Of a stretch of DNA of 64,000 bases, positions 17,977 to 27,146 are shown piece after piece. Source of the DNA: Bifidobacterium coryneforme (GTDB lineage Bacteria > Actinomycetota > Actinomycetes > Actinomycetales > Bifidobacteriaceae); assembly GCF_000737865.1 (NCBI RefSeq), contig NZ_CP007287.1, forward strand, positions 1,620,972-1,684,971, read 5' to 3'. The notes below the pieces were generated by a model, which did not search any database, was not told the origin of the DNA, and was given only the letters and a program-made list of their open reading frames with translations. The translations under genes were made by a program, and so were the position numbers. Within the stretch, counting starts at the first letter, position 1, and each line of letters opens with the position of its first letter.

Positions 17977-19025
17977 CCCCCGCCTCGATCCCCGGCGCTG
18001 GTCCTGATTCCCCACTGTTTGGCAAATGGACCCCAGGCTGGACCGTATCGGGGCTGGTCTTTTCCCGACCATGTACAGATCGGCAGACCCACCAACGCCC
18101 CCTCCCTCCCCATGGTCAACCTTCCTATCTGTGCAATATGGCGCTGGCCCCCGTCGCGCTCCAGATGAATCACCACATCGAACGCCCCTTCGGCCAGGGC
18201 AGCCATTGCGGTGGGTCTCAGACCAGCCAGAAGGCCCAGAGAGGCCAGCCGCGAGGGAACCCGCTCCACGCTGTCGGCGTGGAGGGTGACCATCCCTCCC
18301 GTATGTCCGGAGTTGAAGGCTCTCAGGAGGTCGGATACCTCCTCGCCCCTGCACTCCCCCAGGATGATTCGGTCCGGCCGCATTCTCAGGGTGGCCTTGA
18401 CCAGGTCGACCAGTCCAACGGCACCTGCCCCCTCCACATTGGACTCCCGCGCAGCCAGAGCGACCTGGTTGCCATGCCCTGCGATGGTTCCCAGCTCACG
18501 CACCTCCTCAACGGTGACCAGTCGCTCGCAGGGTGGGCAGAGCGCCAAGAGAGACCGCAGAAGAGTGGTCTTGCCCACCCCCGTTCCCCCGGTGACCAGG
18601 AGGGTGGCACGGTTCACTACCAGGGCTTTGAGAATGAAGAGCCAGCTATAGGGGCAGAGCCCCGAAGCGACCAGCTCCTCCAAGCCAGGGTGGCGACGTG
18701 AGGGAAGTCGTATGGACAGGGAGGCCCCGGAGGGGACCAGCGGGGCCAACACGGCATGGATGCGGATACCCGCCTCATTTGAGGCATCCGCAATAGGGCG
18801 GGCATCGTCCAACCGCTTGCCCAGCTGGGAGCAGAGCTGGACCGCAAAATCGCGGACGGCCCCGGGCGATGCAAACCCAGGCTCCAGCATCTCTTCCTCC
18901 ATGCCCCTCCCCCTGTCAGCCCAGACCCTTCCTTCTCCGGTGACGGCGATATCCGTGACGGCCGAATCCTGCACCAAATCGTTCAGGTACCCAAAGGTCA
19001 ACCTCGACTCCCATCCCTCAACCAC
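17973..19025 (-). CDS. tadA: Flp pilus assembly ATPase TadA (CpaF type)
   Basis: Secretion ATPase that powers pilus polymerisation. About 350 residues: N-terminal domain (VTDIAVTGEGRVWAD), then Walker A GGTGVGKTTLLRSLL, Asp box VTVEEVRELG, Walker B RMRPDRIILGECRGEE, and His box FNSGHTGGMVTLHAD. Start uncertain: GTG at 19025, just after overlapping the TadZ stop, or a TTG at 19061; the GTG is preferred because it couples to the upstream gene. Overlaps both neighbours, the centre of a tight tadZ-A-B-C operon. Confidence 0.9.
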   Translation of the reverse strand: MVEGWESRLTFGYLNDLVQDSAVTDIAVTGEGRVWADRGRGMEEEMLEPGFASPGAVRDFAVQLCSQLGKRLDDARPIADASNEAGIRIHAVLAPLVPSGASLSIRLPSRRHPGLEELVASGLCPYSWLFILKALVVNRATLLVTGGTGVGKTTLLRSLLALCPPCERLVTVEEVRELGTIAGHGNQVALAARESNVEGAGAVGLVDLVKATLRMRPDRIILGECRGEEVSDLLRAFNSGHTGGMVTLHADSVERVPSRLASLGLLAGLRPTAMAALAEGAFDVVIHLERDGGQRHIAQIGRLTMGREGALVGLPICTWSGKDQPRYGPAWGPFAKQWGIRTSAGDRGGG

Positions 19026-20016
19026 CGATACCGCCCGAACGGAATGGGAGCGAATCCTCAATCACATCGATAAGAGGTTTGAGAGCCTTCTGATACGACC
19101 GCGGTATCTTCCGTAAACCCAGACCTGATTGGACCGAACCAGCCAGTGAGGCTTCAGGTTTCAGAACACAGATGAGCGGGATTCCAAGGAAATCAGCCGC
19201 CTCATCCTGTCCAACCAGGTCGGATGACCGCCCAATATGCGGCCGGACCCCTATCACCGCCAAGGGGTCCGCATCAATCGGATTGGCACCACCAGGTTCT
19301 GCCCCGGCAGGGACTCCCCCAGCCGCATCCCTTCCAGTCGAACTCGGCGATCGCCTCCCCCTGCCTGCATCCATCTGACCAGCCCAGTGAGCGTCGAAAC
19401 CCTCACGTGCATCGGCGGCATTCCTGTTCATTCCTCCCGACGGCCTGGAACCAGCAAGAAGAGATCGAGCTCTGGCCAGCCCCAGGACGGTCATGTCAAC
19501 CAAGAGCACCCGGGGCAAACCCGCTATCGAACGTAGAGTCCGCAAACCGGCTCCCCGTCCGGCATCGACAAGAAGCAGCTCGGCAAAACCCGACATGGCT
19601 TTCAAGGCCGCATCAATATCCCACCAGCCCGGTGCAGGACCATTCCAGGGATCACTGCTCAGGACCGGGATGCCGTCCCAGACGGGAAGTTCCTCCATCA
19701 AAGCCCGGGAATCCATCCTTCCCAGTGGAGCACGGATCTGTTCAAGTCGTAAGCCTGGCACACCTTCGATTCCCAGAAGGACATCCATTCCCCCGCCGGT
19801 CAAATCCAAATCAGCCAAGGCGCAGACGTGGGAACGCCTGGCCAGGCTCTTTGCCACCAGGGCAACCAGGGTGGTCAACCCCACCCCGCCCGAAGCACAG
19901 AGGAAGACCAGGCCGCGCAACCTCTCACCCTGTCCGCCGGAACGGTCAGCCAGACCCTTATCAGACGGCTTACGATTGGCGGCGCCAGTCTTATCCGCCC
20001 TGTTTGAGATTCCCAT
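19018..20016 (-). CDS. TadZ/CpaE-like ParA-family localisation protein (Ssd type)
   Basis: 332 residues of ParA/MinD fold, which in Tad systems positions the pilus machinery, and in actinobacteria is also called septum-site determining protein. The P-loop is degenerate: CASGGVGLTTLVALVAKSL, with the usual KGGxGKT reduced to SGGVGLT, so both signature lysines are missing. DLDLTGGGMDVLLG and LLVDAGRG follow as switch-like motifs. A Gly/Asp-rich insertion lies near residues 190-250. AGGTGG precedes the ATG at 20016. First gene of the leftward tadZABC unit. ATP hydrolysis is doubtful. Confidence 0.8.
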   Translation of the reverse strand: MGISNRADKTGAANRKPSDKGLADRSGGQGERLRGLVFLCASGGVGLTTLVALVAKSLARRSHVCALADLDLTGGGMDVLLGIEGVPGLRLEQIRAPLGRMDSRALMEELPVWDGIPVLSSDPWNGPAPGWWDIDAALKAMSGFAELLLVDAGRGAGLRTLRSIAGLPRVLLVDMTVLGLARARSLLAGSRPSGGMNRNAADAREGFDAHWAGQMDAGRGRRSPSSTGRDAAGGVPAGAEPGGANPIDADPLAVIGVRPHIGRSSDLVGQDEAADFLGIPLICVLKPEASLAGSVQSGLGLRKIPRSYQKALKPLIDVIEDSLPFRSGGIGG

Positions 20017-20126
20017 GACGCCACCACCTGCCTCACCCGCTCCATACCGGGCCTGATTTCCGATATCCAGCTACCAACAAACGCAAGTACACATGCGTGT
20101 CCGAGCCTGAACCAGGAGACGAGAGC

Positions 20127-20148
20127 CATGTGGTCAAATGTGTACCGA
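20127..20148 (-). promoter_or_regulatory. Second copy of the Tad-locus 22-bp element
   Basis: Same CATGTGGTCAAATG core and ACCGA end as the element at 16598-16619, differing at two positions, about 111 bases upstream of the tadZ ATG. Two copies at the same distance and orientation before the two halves of one pilus locus indicate a common regulatory input. Confidence 0.62.
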
Positions 20149-20405
20149 CAGACAGGAAAGAACGGAGGAGCCGAAAACAAGAGGCCTGGATGCAACCCGC
20201 GCAAACGGCAATGCCCGATTGTGCTCGCCCACGCTACAGAACGACGACACGCCTGAAATTGCAACAAAACATGTAGCTCTGACCCTAATTCAGCACATAT
20301 GTGAACACAGGCCGATTCGAAACGACCATCGCCCTCCTTGTGGGGCTGTTCATTTGCACCGTACCGAACAGAACCTCCCATCCTTCAGAGGGTCTCCGGC
20401 AAGGC

Positions 20406-20600
20406 TTGCACCCCCTGAAGAACCTGGCATAATAACAAGTACAAGGAAAACTCAACAGAGTGGAAGCCCACAAAGTGTATGGCCACATGGACCAATGCGT
20501 TGAACGGGCATTGCAGACTTAACCGTTGCAACGACGATGTTGTGCAGAGATTCCACTGGAGCAGACCTTGCAGGGCGGCCCTTTCGGGGGCCGCCCTTTT
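20406..20600 (+). ncRNA. Putative small RNA or ppk leader with own promoter and terminator
   Basis: A good promoter (TTGCAC 20406-20411, 16 bases, CATAAT 20428-20433) predicts transcription from about 20440. A strong rho-independent terminator follows: GGGCGGCC (20573-20580), loop CTTTCGGG, GGCCGCCC (20589-20596), then TTTT. No convincing frame with a ribosome site lies between. This fits a free RNA of about 160 bases, or an attenuated leader of ppk, whose ATG is 70 bases further on. No known RNA family was recognised; SRP RNA and 6S motifs were not seen. Confidence 0.5.
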
Positions 20601-20669
20601 CCATGTGCCGCGACCTATCGTCATTCAGCGGATTGCCCCGGACCACACTACGGAATAGAGTTCTATAGT

Positions 20670-22919
20670 ATGGTTCAGAAATTCGACGCACCCTCCAAGG
20701 CCCTACTCAAGAGCCAGATTGCGGAGCACATAGCCGAGACCGACAAGCAGTCCCGCCGCCCCGCGGTCAGGCACGGCCAGCCGGAAGCACCCCTGCCTGA
20801 GGACCGCTATTTCGACCGGGAAATCAGCTGGCTCAAGTTCAACAAGCGCGTGCTTGAGCTGGCTCAGGATGAGACGGTTCCCCTTCTGGAGCGCGCGAAT
20901 TTCGCCGCAATCTTCGCCTCGAACCTGGATGAGTTCTTCATGGTCCGCGTGGCCGGACTCAAGCGTCGCGTGGACACGGGTATCGCCGTCACTGCAGCCA
21001 GTGGCCTCAGCCCCCGCCAGCAGCTGCGCGCCATATCGGAGCAGGCCCACAAACTCCAGGAAGAGCAAGCCCACTACGTCATCGACCACATCCTGCCAGA
21101 CCTGGCCAAGGAGCACATCATCCTGCTCAGCTGGAAGCAGCTCAGCAGCCAGGAGCAGGAGCGTCTTTCAAGCTTCTTCCGCAACCAGGTCTTCCCGGTC
21201 CTGACGCCTCTGGCGGTGGACCCGGCCCACCCCTTCCCCTACATTTCGGGCAACTCCCTGAACCTGGCCGTCCTGGTCGAGAACCCGACCTCGGGCAAGA
21301 CCCACTTCGCCCGGGTCAAGATTCCCGATAACCTCTCCCGCCTGGTCCCCGTCGACGATCTGACCGACGAGGAGGGCCGCGACGAGCGCTATGGCTTCAT
21401 CACCATGGAGAACCTGATCATCGCCCACCTGGAGTCGCTGTTCCCCGGCATGATCATCAAGGAGGCCCGTTCCTTCCGCGTCACCCGTAACGAGGACATC
21501 GACGTGGAGGAGGACGATGCCGAGAACCTCCTGAACGCAATGGAGAAGGAACTGCTCCAGCGCCGTTTCGGCCCCCCTATACGCCTGGAGATCTCGGACA
21601 CCACTTCCCCCTTCCTCTCCCAGCTCCTGGCCACCAAGCTTCGGGTCAACCCGGACGAGGTATACCGTCTGCCGGCACCCCTCGATTGGACCGTCCTCTT
21701 CGAGCTCCAGTCCATCGACCGGACCGACCTGAAGTTCCAGCCCTTCATCCCGACGACCAACCGGCAGATCGCCGAGGTGGAATCCAGCCAGGCCCAGGAC
21801 ATCTTCGCCGCCATCCGCGAGCACGACGTCCTCCTGCACCACCCGTACGATTCCTTCTCCACCTCGGTACAGGCCTTCCTGGAGCAGGCGGCGGCCGACC
21901 CCAAGGTTCTGGCCATCAAGCAGACCCTTTACCGCACCTCGGGCAACTCCCCCATCATCAACGCCCTGGTGGATGCGGCCCACGCAGGCAAACAGGTCCT
22001 GGCCCTGGTTGAAATCAAGGCAAGGTTCGACGAGGAGGCCAACATCGCCTGGGCTCGGCAGCTGGAACGTGCCGGCGTCCACGTGGTCTACGGCATCGTC
22101 GGACTCAAGACCCACTGCAAGCTCTCCCTGGTGGTCCGCCAGGAGGAAGACGGCCTGCGGCGTTACTGCCACGTGGGCACAGGCAACTACAACCCGAAGA
22201 CCGCCCGCCAGTACACCGATCTGGGTCTGCTGACCTGCGACCCCGTGGTGGGTCAGGACCTTGCCCGGCTCTTCAACCAGCTCTCCGGGTATGCCCCCAA
22301 GTCCTCCTTCCACCGCCTCCTGGTGGCCCCCCGTACCGTCAGGTCGGGGCTCCTGCAGCGCATCGCCCGCGAAGAGGAGGCCGCCCTGGACGGCAAAGAG
22401 GCCTGGATCAAGATCAAGGTCAACGCCCTGGTTGACGAAAAGACCATCGACGCCCTCTACAGGGCCAGCCAGGCCGGGGTCAAGATCGACATCGTCGAGC
22501 GCGGTATCTGCGCCTTGAAGCCCGGAGTGCCGGGGCTGAGCGAGAACATCCGGGTTCACTCCATACTGGGGCGTTTCCTGGAGCACAGCCGCATCTTCGC
22601 CTTTGCCAACTCACAGGGCCCACAGATTGGCGAGGGGCCCTTGTCGGGCCCAGAGGTCTGGATAGGCTCGGCAGACCTGATGCACCGCAACCTGGATCGG
22701 CGCGTGGAGGCCCTGGTCCGTATCACTGCGCCGGACCAGGTCCAGGAGCTGATTGAGTACGTGGACCTGCAGATGGCCGACACGACCAGCTCCTGGCACA
22801 TGCAGGCGGATGGCACCTATGTGCGCCACTCCCACAACGAGAAGGGCGACCCCCTGGTGGACTGCCAGGAGTATCTGATCGACAAGCACACCCGCGCGCT
22901 GAGGTCCCGGCGCCGTTGA
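20670..22919 (+). CDS. ppk: Polyphosphate kinase 1
   Basis: Reversibly polymerises the gamma-phosphate of ATP into polyphosphate. About 749 residues. Domain order: N-terminal ([21 protein letters not shown]), head ([13 protein letters not shown]), then the two PLD-like catalytic domains with the autophosphorylated His in [13 protein letters not shown] and the second His in [22 protein letters not shown]. The ATG at 20670 is preceded immediately by TATAGT, so the true start might be slightly different. Followed by a Nudix/phosphatase gene, a common actinobacterial pairing. Confidence 0.96.
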   Translation: MVQKFDAPSKALLKSQIAEHIAETDKQSRRPAVRHGQPEAPLPEDRYFDREISWLKFNKRVLELAQDETVPLLERANFAAIFASNLDEFFMVRVAGLKRRVDTGIAVTAASGLSPRQQLRAISEQAHKLQEEQAHYVIDHILPDLAKEHIILLSWKQLSSQEQERLSSFFRNQVFPVLTPLAVDPAHPFPYISGNSLNLAVLVENPTSGKTHFARVKIPDNLSRLVPVDDLTDEEGRDERYGFITMENLIIAHLESLFPGMIIKEARSFRVTRNEDIDVEEDDAENLLNAMEKELLQRRFGPPIRLEISDTTSPFLSQLLATKLRVNPDEVYRLPAPLDWTVLFELQSIDRTDLKFQPFIPTTNRQIAEVESSQAQDIFAAIREHDVLLHHPYDSFSTSVQAFLEQAAADPKVLAIKQTLYRTSGNSPIINALVDAAHAGKQVLALVEIKARFDEEANIAWARQLERAGVHVVYGIVGLKTHCKLSLVVRQEEDGLRRYCHVGTGNYNPKTARQYTDLGLLTCDPVVGQDLARLFNQLSGYAPKSSFHRLLVAPRTVRSGLLQRIAREEEAALDGKEAWIKIKVNALVDEKTIDALYRASQAGVKIDIVERGICALKPGVPGLSENIRVHSILGRFLEHSRIFAFANSQGPQIGEGPLSGPEVWIGSADLMHRNLDRRVEALVRITAPDQVQELIEYVDLQMADTTSSWHMQADGTYVRHSHNEKGDPLVDCQEYLIDKHTRALRSRRR

Positions 22920-22933
22920 AGGACGGAGGCCTG

Positions 22934-22971
22934 GCCGGCAGCCTCCAGAGGTTTTCATGGAGGCTGCCGGC
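22934..22971. other. Perfect 14-bp hairpin between ppk and the Nudix gene
   Basis: GCCGGCAGCCTCCA (22934-22947) pairs perfectly with 22958-22971 around a ten-base loop. There is no T tract after it, and the next gene starts 43 bases later on the same strand. It may be a weak or intrinsic terminator, or a stabilising element tuning expression of the second gene. Confidence 0.55.
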
Positions 22972-23013
22972 ACCAAGTGGACCGGATGGACCGGCCCGTA
23001 AGGAGGCCATGCC

Positions 23014-24096
23014 ATGAGCCAGTCCGTCGAAGCCGCCGGGGCCATCCTCTACAGAAGTCGGCAGGACTTCCGAGGTTGGATGAAGTTCAGCGATGATGGC
23101 AGACCCCCAGCAGGCACCAGCCCCCGGGCCGCCCTGGATGACCTGGAGCTCTGCCTGGTCCACCGGCCCAAATACGACGACTGGAGCTGGCCCAAGGGCA
23201 AGCTGGAAAACCGGGAGACCCACATGCATGCCGCCCTGCGCGAGGTGGGTGAGGAGACCGGTCAGATCGCGCGCCTGGGCCCCTACCTGGCTGATGTGGA
23301 ATACCCCCTGGAAAGCGAAGGCAGGCGCAGCAGTTCCAGGGGAGGCCGCCTCAAGCACATCCGGTACTGGATGGCGACCCCTGCCGGGGAGGACCGGGCC
23401 GAGAGGCAGCGCACACTCATGGGTCCCATACATAAACCCCGTGTCAAGGAAGTCGATCAGATTCGCTGGGTCAGCGTACAAACCGCCAGGGGCCTCCTGA
23501 CCCATCACAGTGATCGAGCCGTCCTGGCCGCCTTCATCGACAGGGTGGATGAGGGGGCGCTCAATGCCCGGCAGTTCATCATCGTCCGGCACGGCAAGGC
23601 GGTGCCGCGCAAGGAATGGACCGGCAGGGATGCCGACCGTCCGATAACGCCGAAAGGCGCCGCAGCCTCCTACGCCCTGGCCCGGGAATTGGTGACCTTC
23701 GCACCGGACCTGGCGCTCAGTTCCCCCTGGGTACGTTGCGTACAGACCCTCCGACCCTATACAGACGAAGCGAACATGCACCTGACAACGGCGGGGTGTC
23801 TGACCGAATCAGCGTTCAAGAGGAATCCGACCCAGGCCGTCAAGTGGATGGATGACCAGATGGCGGACCTTCTGAGCCTGGGCGACAGGACCGCGATGGT
23901 CTGCATGCACCGGCCCGTTCTGGGTGGAATTTTCGAGCACCTGCGCGGGTTGTGCAATAGCAAGGGCATGGCGAAACGCCTACCTGAAGGGTCCCCCTTC
24001 ATGCCCACCGGCAGCGCCATCGTGCTCAGCCTGACAGGTGACCCCGCGCATCCATCCATCATCGATGTACAGAAGGTGACTCCAATTGTCTACTGA
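23014..24096 (+). CDS. Nudix hydrolase fused to histidine phosphatase (MutT1-like)
   Basis: 360 residues with two enzymes in one chain. The N-terminal Nudix box GKLENRETHMHAALREVGEETG (about residues 67-88) matches G-x5-E-x7-REUxEExGU. The C-terminal histidine phosphatase begins IIVRHGKAVPRKEWTGRDADRPITPKG (about residue 190) with the phosphorylated His in RHG. Mycobacterial MutT1 has this architecture and sanitises 8-oxo-dGTP or cleaves dinucleoside polyphosphates. AAGGAGG precedes the ATG. The preceding ppk suggests nucleotide/polyphosphate metabolism. Confidence 0.92.
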   Translation: MSQSVEAAGAILYRSRQDFRGWMKFSDDGRPPAGTSPRAALDDLELCLVHRPKYDDWSWPKGKLENRETHMHAALREVGEETGQIARLGPYLADVEYPLESEGRRSSSRGGRLKHIRYWMATPAGEDRAERQRTLMGPIHKPRVKEVDQIRWVSVQTARGLLTHHSDRAVLAAFIDRVDEGALNARQFIIVRHGKAVPRKEWTGRDADRPITPKGAAASYALARELVTFAPDLALSSPWVRCVQTLRPYTDEANMHLTTAGCLTESAFKRNPTQAVKWMDDQMADLLSLGDRTAMVCMHRPVLGGIFEHLRGLCNSKGMAKRLPEGSPFMPTGSAIVLSLTGDPAHPSIIDVQKVTPIVY

Positions 24097-24799
24097 CAGC
24101 AACTCACAGGTCGGGTCCTCCTCCATCCGCCCCTCACGTACCGGCTTCGTGGCCTCCGGTACCGGGTCGTCCAGGCCCTCACGACCTGGGCAGCTGGACC
24201 CTTCCCTGGCAGCCCAGCTCACCGGAGGCATGGACCCCCAGCAGGTGAGCGAGATGAGCCATGTCTCGGCCGCGTCCCTCCTGGACAAGGTGCACCATAC
24301 CGAGGATCCGGAGGTGGTGGAGCGGGTACTGACCCTGGTCGACCGCGAGGGGGTGGACCTGATCGCGGAGCTCTGGAGCGACACCGATCCGGACTCCCTG
24401 CCCGGCATCCTCTGGCGGCTCTATATGCTCCGCTCCTGGATGCGGCGTGACGCCGACGGGATATCCCGGCTCTGGCGCCTTGGCGAACCGACCGATACGG
24501 CCGACTCGGCCATAGCCGGCGTGGACCCGGCCCCGGAGGCCGACGACATAGCCAGGACCGCCGATTCCATCCTCTCCGGCGCCTTCACCGGTGACTTCGC
24601 CGTGGCTCTGGAGCGTGCGGGGGCATTCTGCGATGTCATAGCCAGAGGAATCAAGGCCTCGGTCCGCAGGTCCACAGGCACTGCGGAAACCAAATCCGAA
24701 CAGGATGAGGCCGCTCTCCGCACAGCCTCATCCCTGAATGGCACCGCCCGGGACTTCCTGCACGGGGCGGCCCTCTGGCGCCGGGGCCGCCTGGAGTAA
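24086..24799 (+). CDS. Conserved actinobacterial hypothetical protein
   Basis: 237 residues, soluble and mostly helical, no family recognised. The first 40 residues are Ser/Gly/Pro-rich; then come acidic helical segments (VSEMSHVSAASLLDKVHHTEDPEVVERVLTLVDREG) and a basic C-terminus ending WRRGRLE. The start is TTG at 24086 with GAAGGTGA upstream, overlapping the end of the Nudix/phosphatase gene by 11 bases, so translation is coupled. A role alongside MutT1 or polyphosphate is possible but not shown. Confidence 0.72.
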   Translation: MSTDSNSQVGSSSIRPSRTGFVASGTGSSRPSRPGQLDPSLAAQLTGGMDPQQVSEMSHVSAASLLDKVHHTEDPEVVERVLTLVDREGVDLIAELWSDTDPDSLPGILWRLYMLRSWMRRDADGISRLWRLGEPTDTADSAIAGVDPAPEADDIARTADSILSGAFTGDFAVALERAGAFCDVIARGIKASVRRSTGTAETKSEQDEAALRTASSLNGTARDFLHGAALWRRGRLE

Positions 24800-25216
24800 A
24801 GAGCAAAGGTTGATTCCGCAGCTCTATCGGTCAACCCTGGTACCCGCTCCACCCTACGACTGGCTCAGGCAGCCCACGTCTCCGGCAGACATGTCGATTC
24901 CCAGACCGGATTTCCCCGGCAGGGCTCCTGGAGCAGGGTTGTTCGACGCTTGCTCCCGAGTTTGAATCCCGGAAAGTAAGCGCGTTTCCTATCTGGACTG
25001 CTGGGACTCTTGCCGTACAATGGTGCATGCGTCGGACCATGCTTAAGCCCCGGGCTCCGTTTTTTGCCGCTGCGAGCGGCGTTTGCGCCGACAGGCGCTT
25101 TCATGGTTCGGCGTTTTCCTTTACCTTGACCAACCCGCAAGGCACCGCAGCCGTATCGCAGTCGGCCTCGGCACCGGGGACTCGCTTACGCCCGCCATGG
25201 AATACCCCGTCTTTTC
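24800..25216 (+). promoter_or_regulatory. Intergenic region upstream of upp with a distal promoter
   Basis: About 420 bases without a supported gene. A promoter TGGACT (24994-24999), 16 bases, TACAAT (25016-25021) would start a transcript near 25028. It runs through a GC-rich structured part, including the tetraloop hairpin CGGCG-TTTG-CGCCG (25078-25091), into upp. It may be a leader RNA. A 68-codon frame starting at 25027 exists there but has no ribosome site and reads as low-quality protein. Confidence 0.4.
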
Positions 25217-25252
25217 TTGGACCGGACCAGTGACTGAGCTACGCTAGAAGGT
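25217..25252 (+). promoter_or_regulatory. upp proximal promoter, near-leaderless
   Basis: TTGGAC (25217-25222), 17 bases, TACGCT (25240-25245) predict initiation at about 25252, next to the upp ATG at 25253. AGAAGG sits one base before the ATG, too close for a normal ribosome site, which agrees with a leaderless message. Confidence 0.5.
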
Positions 25253-25891
25253 ATGGAACTTCATGTACTGGAACACCCGCTGATTGAGCACAAGCTGACC
25301 GTACTGCGGGACAAGAACACCCCCTCGAACACCTTCCGTGAACTGGTCAGCGAGCTGGTCATGCTGGAGGCCTATGAGGCCACCCGCAATCTCGACATCG
25401 AAGACCGCCAGATCGAAACCCCCGTGGCACCCATGGTGGGCAAGAAGCTCTGCTCTCCCCGACCCATGGTCGTTCCCGTGCTGCGCGCCGGCCTGGGCAT
25501 GCTCGACGGCATGACCCGCCTTCTGCCGACCGCCGAGGTCGGGTTCCTGGGCATGAAGCGCGACGAGAGCACCCTGGACATCGTCACCTACGCAAACCGC
25601 CTGCCCGAGGACCTCTCCGGTCGCCAGTGCTTCCTCCTGGACCCGATGCTGGCCACCGGCGGCACCCTGGTCGCCGCCACCCACTATCTGGCAGAACGCG
25701 GCGCCAAGGATGTGACCGCCATCAACATCCTGGCCGCTCCGGAGGGCCTGGAGCGCCTGAAGCAGGACGTTGACCCCAGCATCAATCTGAAGGTCGTGGT
25801 CTGCGCAGTCGATCAGAAACTCAACGAGCACGCCTATATCGTCCCCGGCCTGGGCGATGCCGGCGACCGTCTCTACGGCGTCATCGACTGA
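25253..25891 (+). CDS. upp: Uracil phosphoribosyltransferase
   Basis: Salvages uracil with PRPP to make UMP. 212 residues, the standard length. The family start [38 protein letters not shown] is intact, [13 protein letters not shown] follows, the PRPP loop is [15 protein letters not shown] (about residues 128-142), and the C-terminal uracil-binding region is [16 protein letters not shown]. It is monocistronic, with its own promoter and a strong terminator. Confidence 0.97.
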   Translation: MELHVLEHPLIEHKLTVLRDKNTPSNTFRELVSELVMLEAYEATRNLDIEDRQIETPVAPMVGKKLCSPRPMVVPVLRAGLGMLDGMTRLLPTAEVGFLGMKRDESTLDIVTYANRLPEDLSGRQCFLLDPMLATGGTLVAATHYLAERGAKDVTAINILAAPEGLERLKQDVDPSINLKVVVCAVDQKLNEHAYIVPGLGDAGDRLYGVID

Positions 25892-25951
25892 ACCAAGCGT
25901 CGATAGGGCAGAATCTCAACCATCGCGATAGATTCCGTCCTGATTGCACTG

Positions 25952-25991
25952 AAGGTGCCACCATCCCCGCATAGGGTGGTGGCACCTTTTT
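25952..25991 (+). terminator. Rho-independent terminator of upp
   Basis: AAGGTGCCACCATCC (from 25952) pairs with GGGTGGTGGCACCTT around a CCGCATA loop, followed by TTTTT near 25987-25991. The A tract on the 5' side may let it also serve the convergent GDPD gene. Confidence 0.85.
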
Positions 25992-26041
25992 GCGATTGGG
26001 TTTGGCCCTGGCCGCCGTGGTCTCCGGACTTTATGGCCGGT

Positions 26042-27043
26042 TCAGTTCCCGGGCAGATAAGACTCGAAGATGATTCCATCGAAGTCCGGGCGGGACTCCT
26101 CCTGAGCCCGCTCGGAGCGAACGGTCCAGGCGACTGGTGTTCCGCCGAGGAACCGGTAGATGCGCATGGGCAGGGAATGCCCGCCATGCCATTCATAAGC
26201 CACGAAGTCCGGGCGCCCCAGCCAATTGAAGAGGAGGGAACCGGCCATCCACCGCAGGGCCGAATCAGGAGAATCCACCCTACCGCGATAGGGAACCGCC
26301 AGCTGCCCCCGGGTCACCTCCGGCCGGTGCTTCCGATACCAGGCAAGGGCAAGGACGTTGAAGGATTCAATGACATAGTCCCCCTGATAACCAGACAGGA
26401 GGGCGTCGGTCTTGCGCATGAGTTCCCGGTCCAGCCCCCGATCCATCTTGATTTCGACGACCAGAGGCACCCGGCCGTCCACCAGGGCAAGCACATCGGA
26501 CAGGAGCGGCACGTATTGGACCTCAGGGCTTCCGGCGCTCGTCTCAGCTGATTTCCCGCCTTGGACCGTCGCTCCGGAGCGGAGGGGAATCCGTTGCAAT
26601 TCCGCATAGGTCAGATCCGCCACGGCACGATTGTCGCCCGCCACCCGTCGCAGGTCCCCATCATGGATGACCACCACCTGACCGTCGCGACTCAGATGCA
26701 CATCCAACTCGATACCGTAGCCGGCCTTGCACGCGGCTTCGAAGGCCGCCAGGGAGTTCTCGGGTGCCACCACCTTGTCGTCAGCGGCCTGCACCTCCGC
26801 CGCCAGACATGCATGGACCCGATTCCGATAGGCCTCCTGCCCGGGACTGAGCTCGGCGGACTCCATACCCGATCCGGCATCATGCAATCCCCGATGGGCA
26901 TAGGGCTTCCGGGAAAGACCGACGGGTTTCCTCCGACCGGTCACCACCGGCAGACCGGGTGCCAAAGCCCAGCACCACGCCCCCAAGGTCCCGAGTCCCA
27001 GACCCAGAGCGGCCTTGCCGACTGAATGTCTCTTCGACCCCAT
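26042..27043 (-). CDS. Glycerophosphodiester phosphodiesterase family protein
   Basis: About 333 residues. A short N-terminal hydrophobic stretch (GLGLGTLGAWCWALAPGLPVV) suggests membrane attachment. The GDPD barrel follows: AHRGLHDA (catalytic His), PENSLAAFEAACKAGYGIELDVHLSRDGQVVVIHD with the metal-binding Glu/Asp and second His, and VEIKMDRG. It hydrolyses glycerophosphodiesters to glycerol-3-phosphate and alcohols. An insertion of about 35 residues sits between AHRGLHDA and PENS. The second ATG (27043) is preferred, five bases from AGGAGG. Confidence 0.88.
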   Translation of the reverse strand: MGSKRHSVGKAALGLGLGTLGAWCWALAPGLPVVTGRRKPVGLSRKPYAHRGLHDAGSGMESAELSPGQEAYRNRVHACLAAEVQAADDKVVAPENSLAAFEAACKAGYGIELDVHLSRDGQVVVIHDGDLRRVAGDNRAVADLTYAELQRIPLRSGATVQGGKSAETSAGSPEVQYVPLLSDVLALVDGRVPLVVEIKMDRGLDRELMRKTDALLSGYQGDYVIESFNVLALAWYRKHRPEVTRGQLAVPYRGRVDSPDSALRWMAGSLLFNWLGRPDFVAYEWHGGHSLPMRIYRFLGGTPVAWTVRSERAQEESRPDFDGIIFESYLPGN

Positions 27044-27146
27044 CATCGCCTCCTGCCAACGGATGTATCACCACCCACGCTAGCATCGCGCAAATGCATA
27101 TGTGCGATGAAAGAATCCGATTCAGACGGCTACCGCCACACCGGCC

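Noticed and set aside
21168-22586. Minus-strand open frame of 472 codons opposite ppk
   Set aside because: Antisense to the conserved catalytic part of ppk; no start signal.
25027-25233. 68-codon frame upstream of upp
   Set aside because: It starts one base after the predicted distal transcription start, has no ribosome site and an unlikely composition; treated as a leader.
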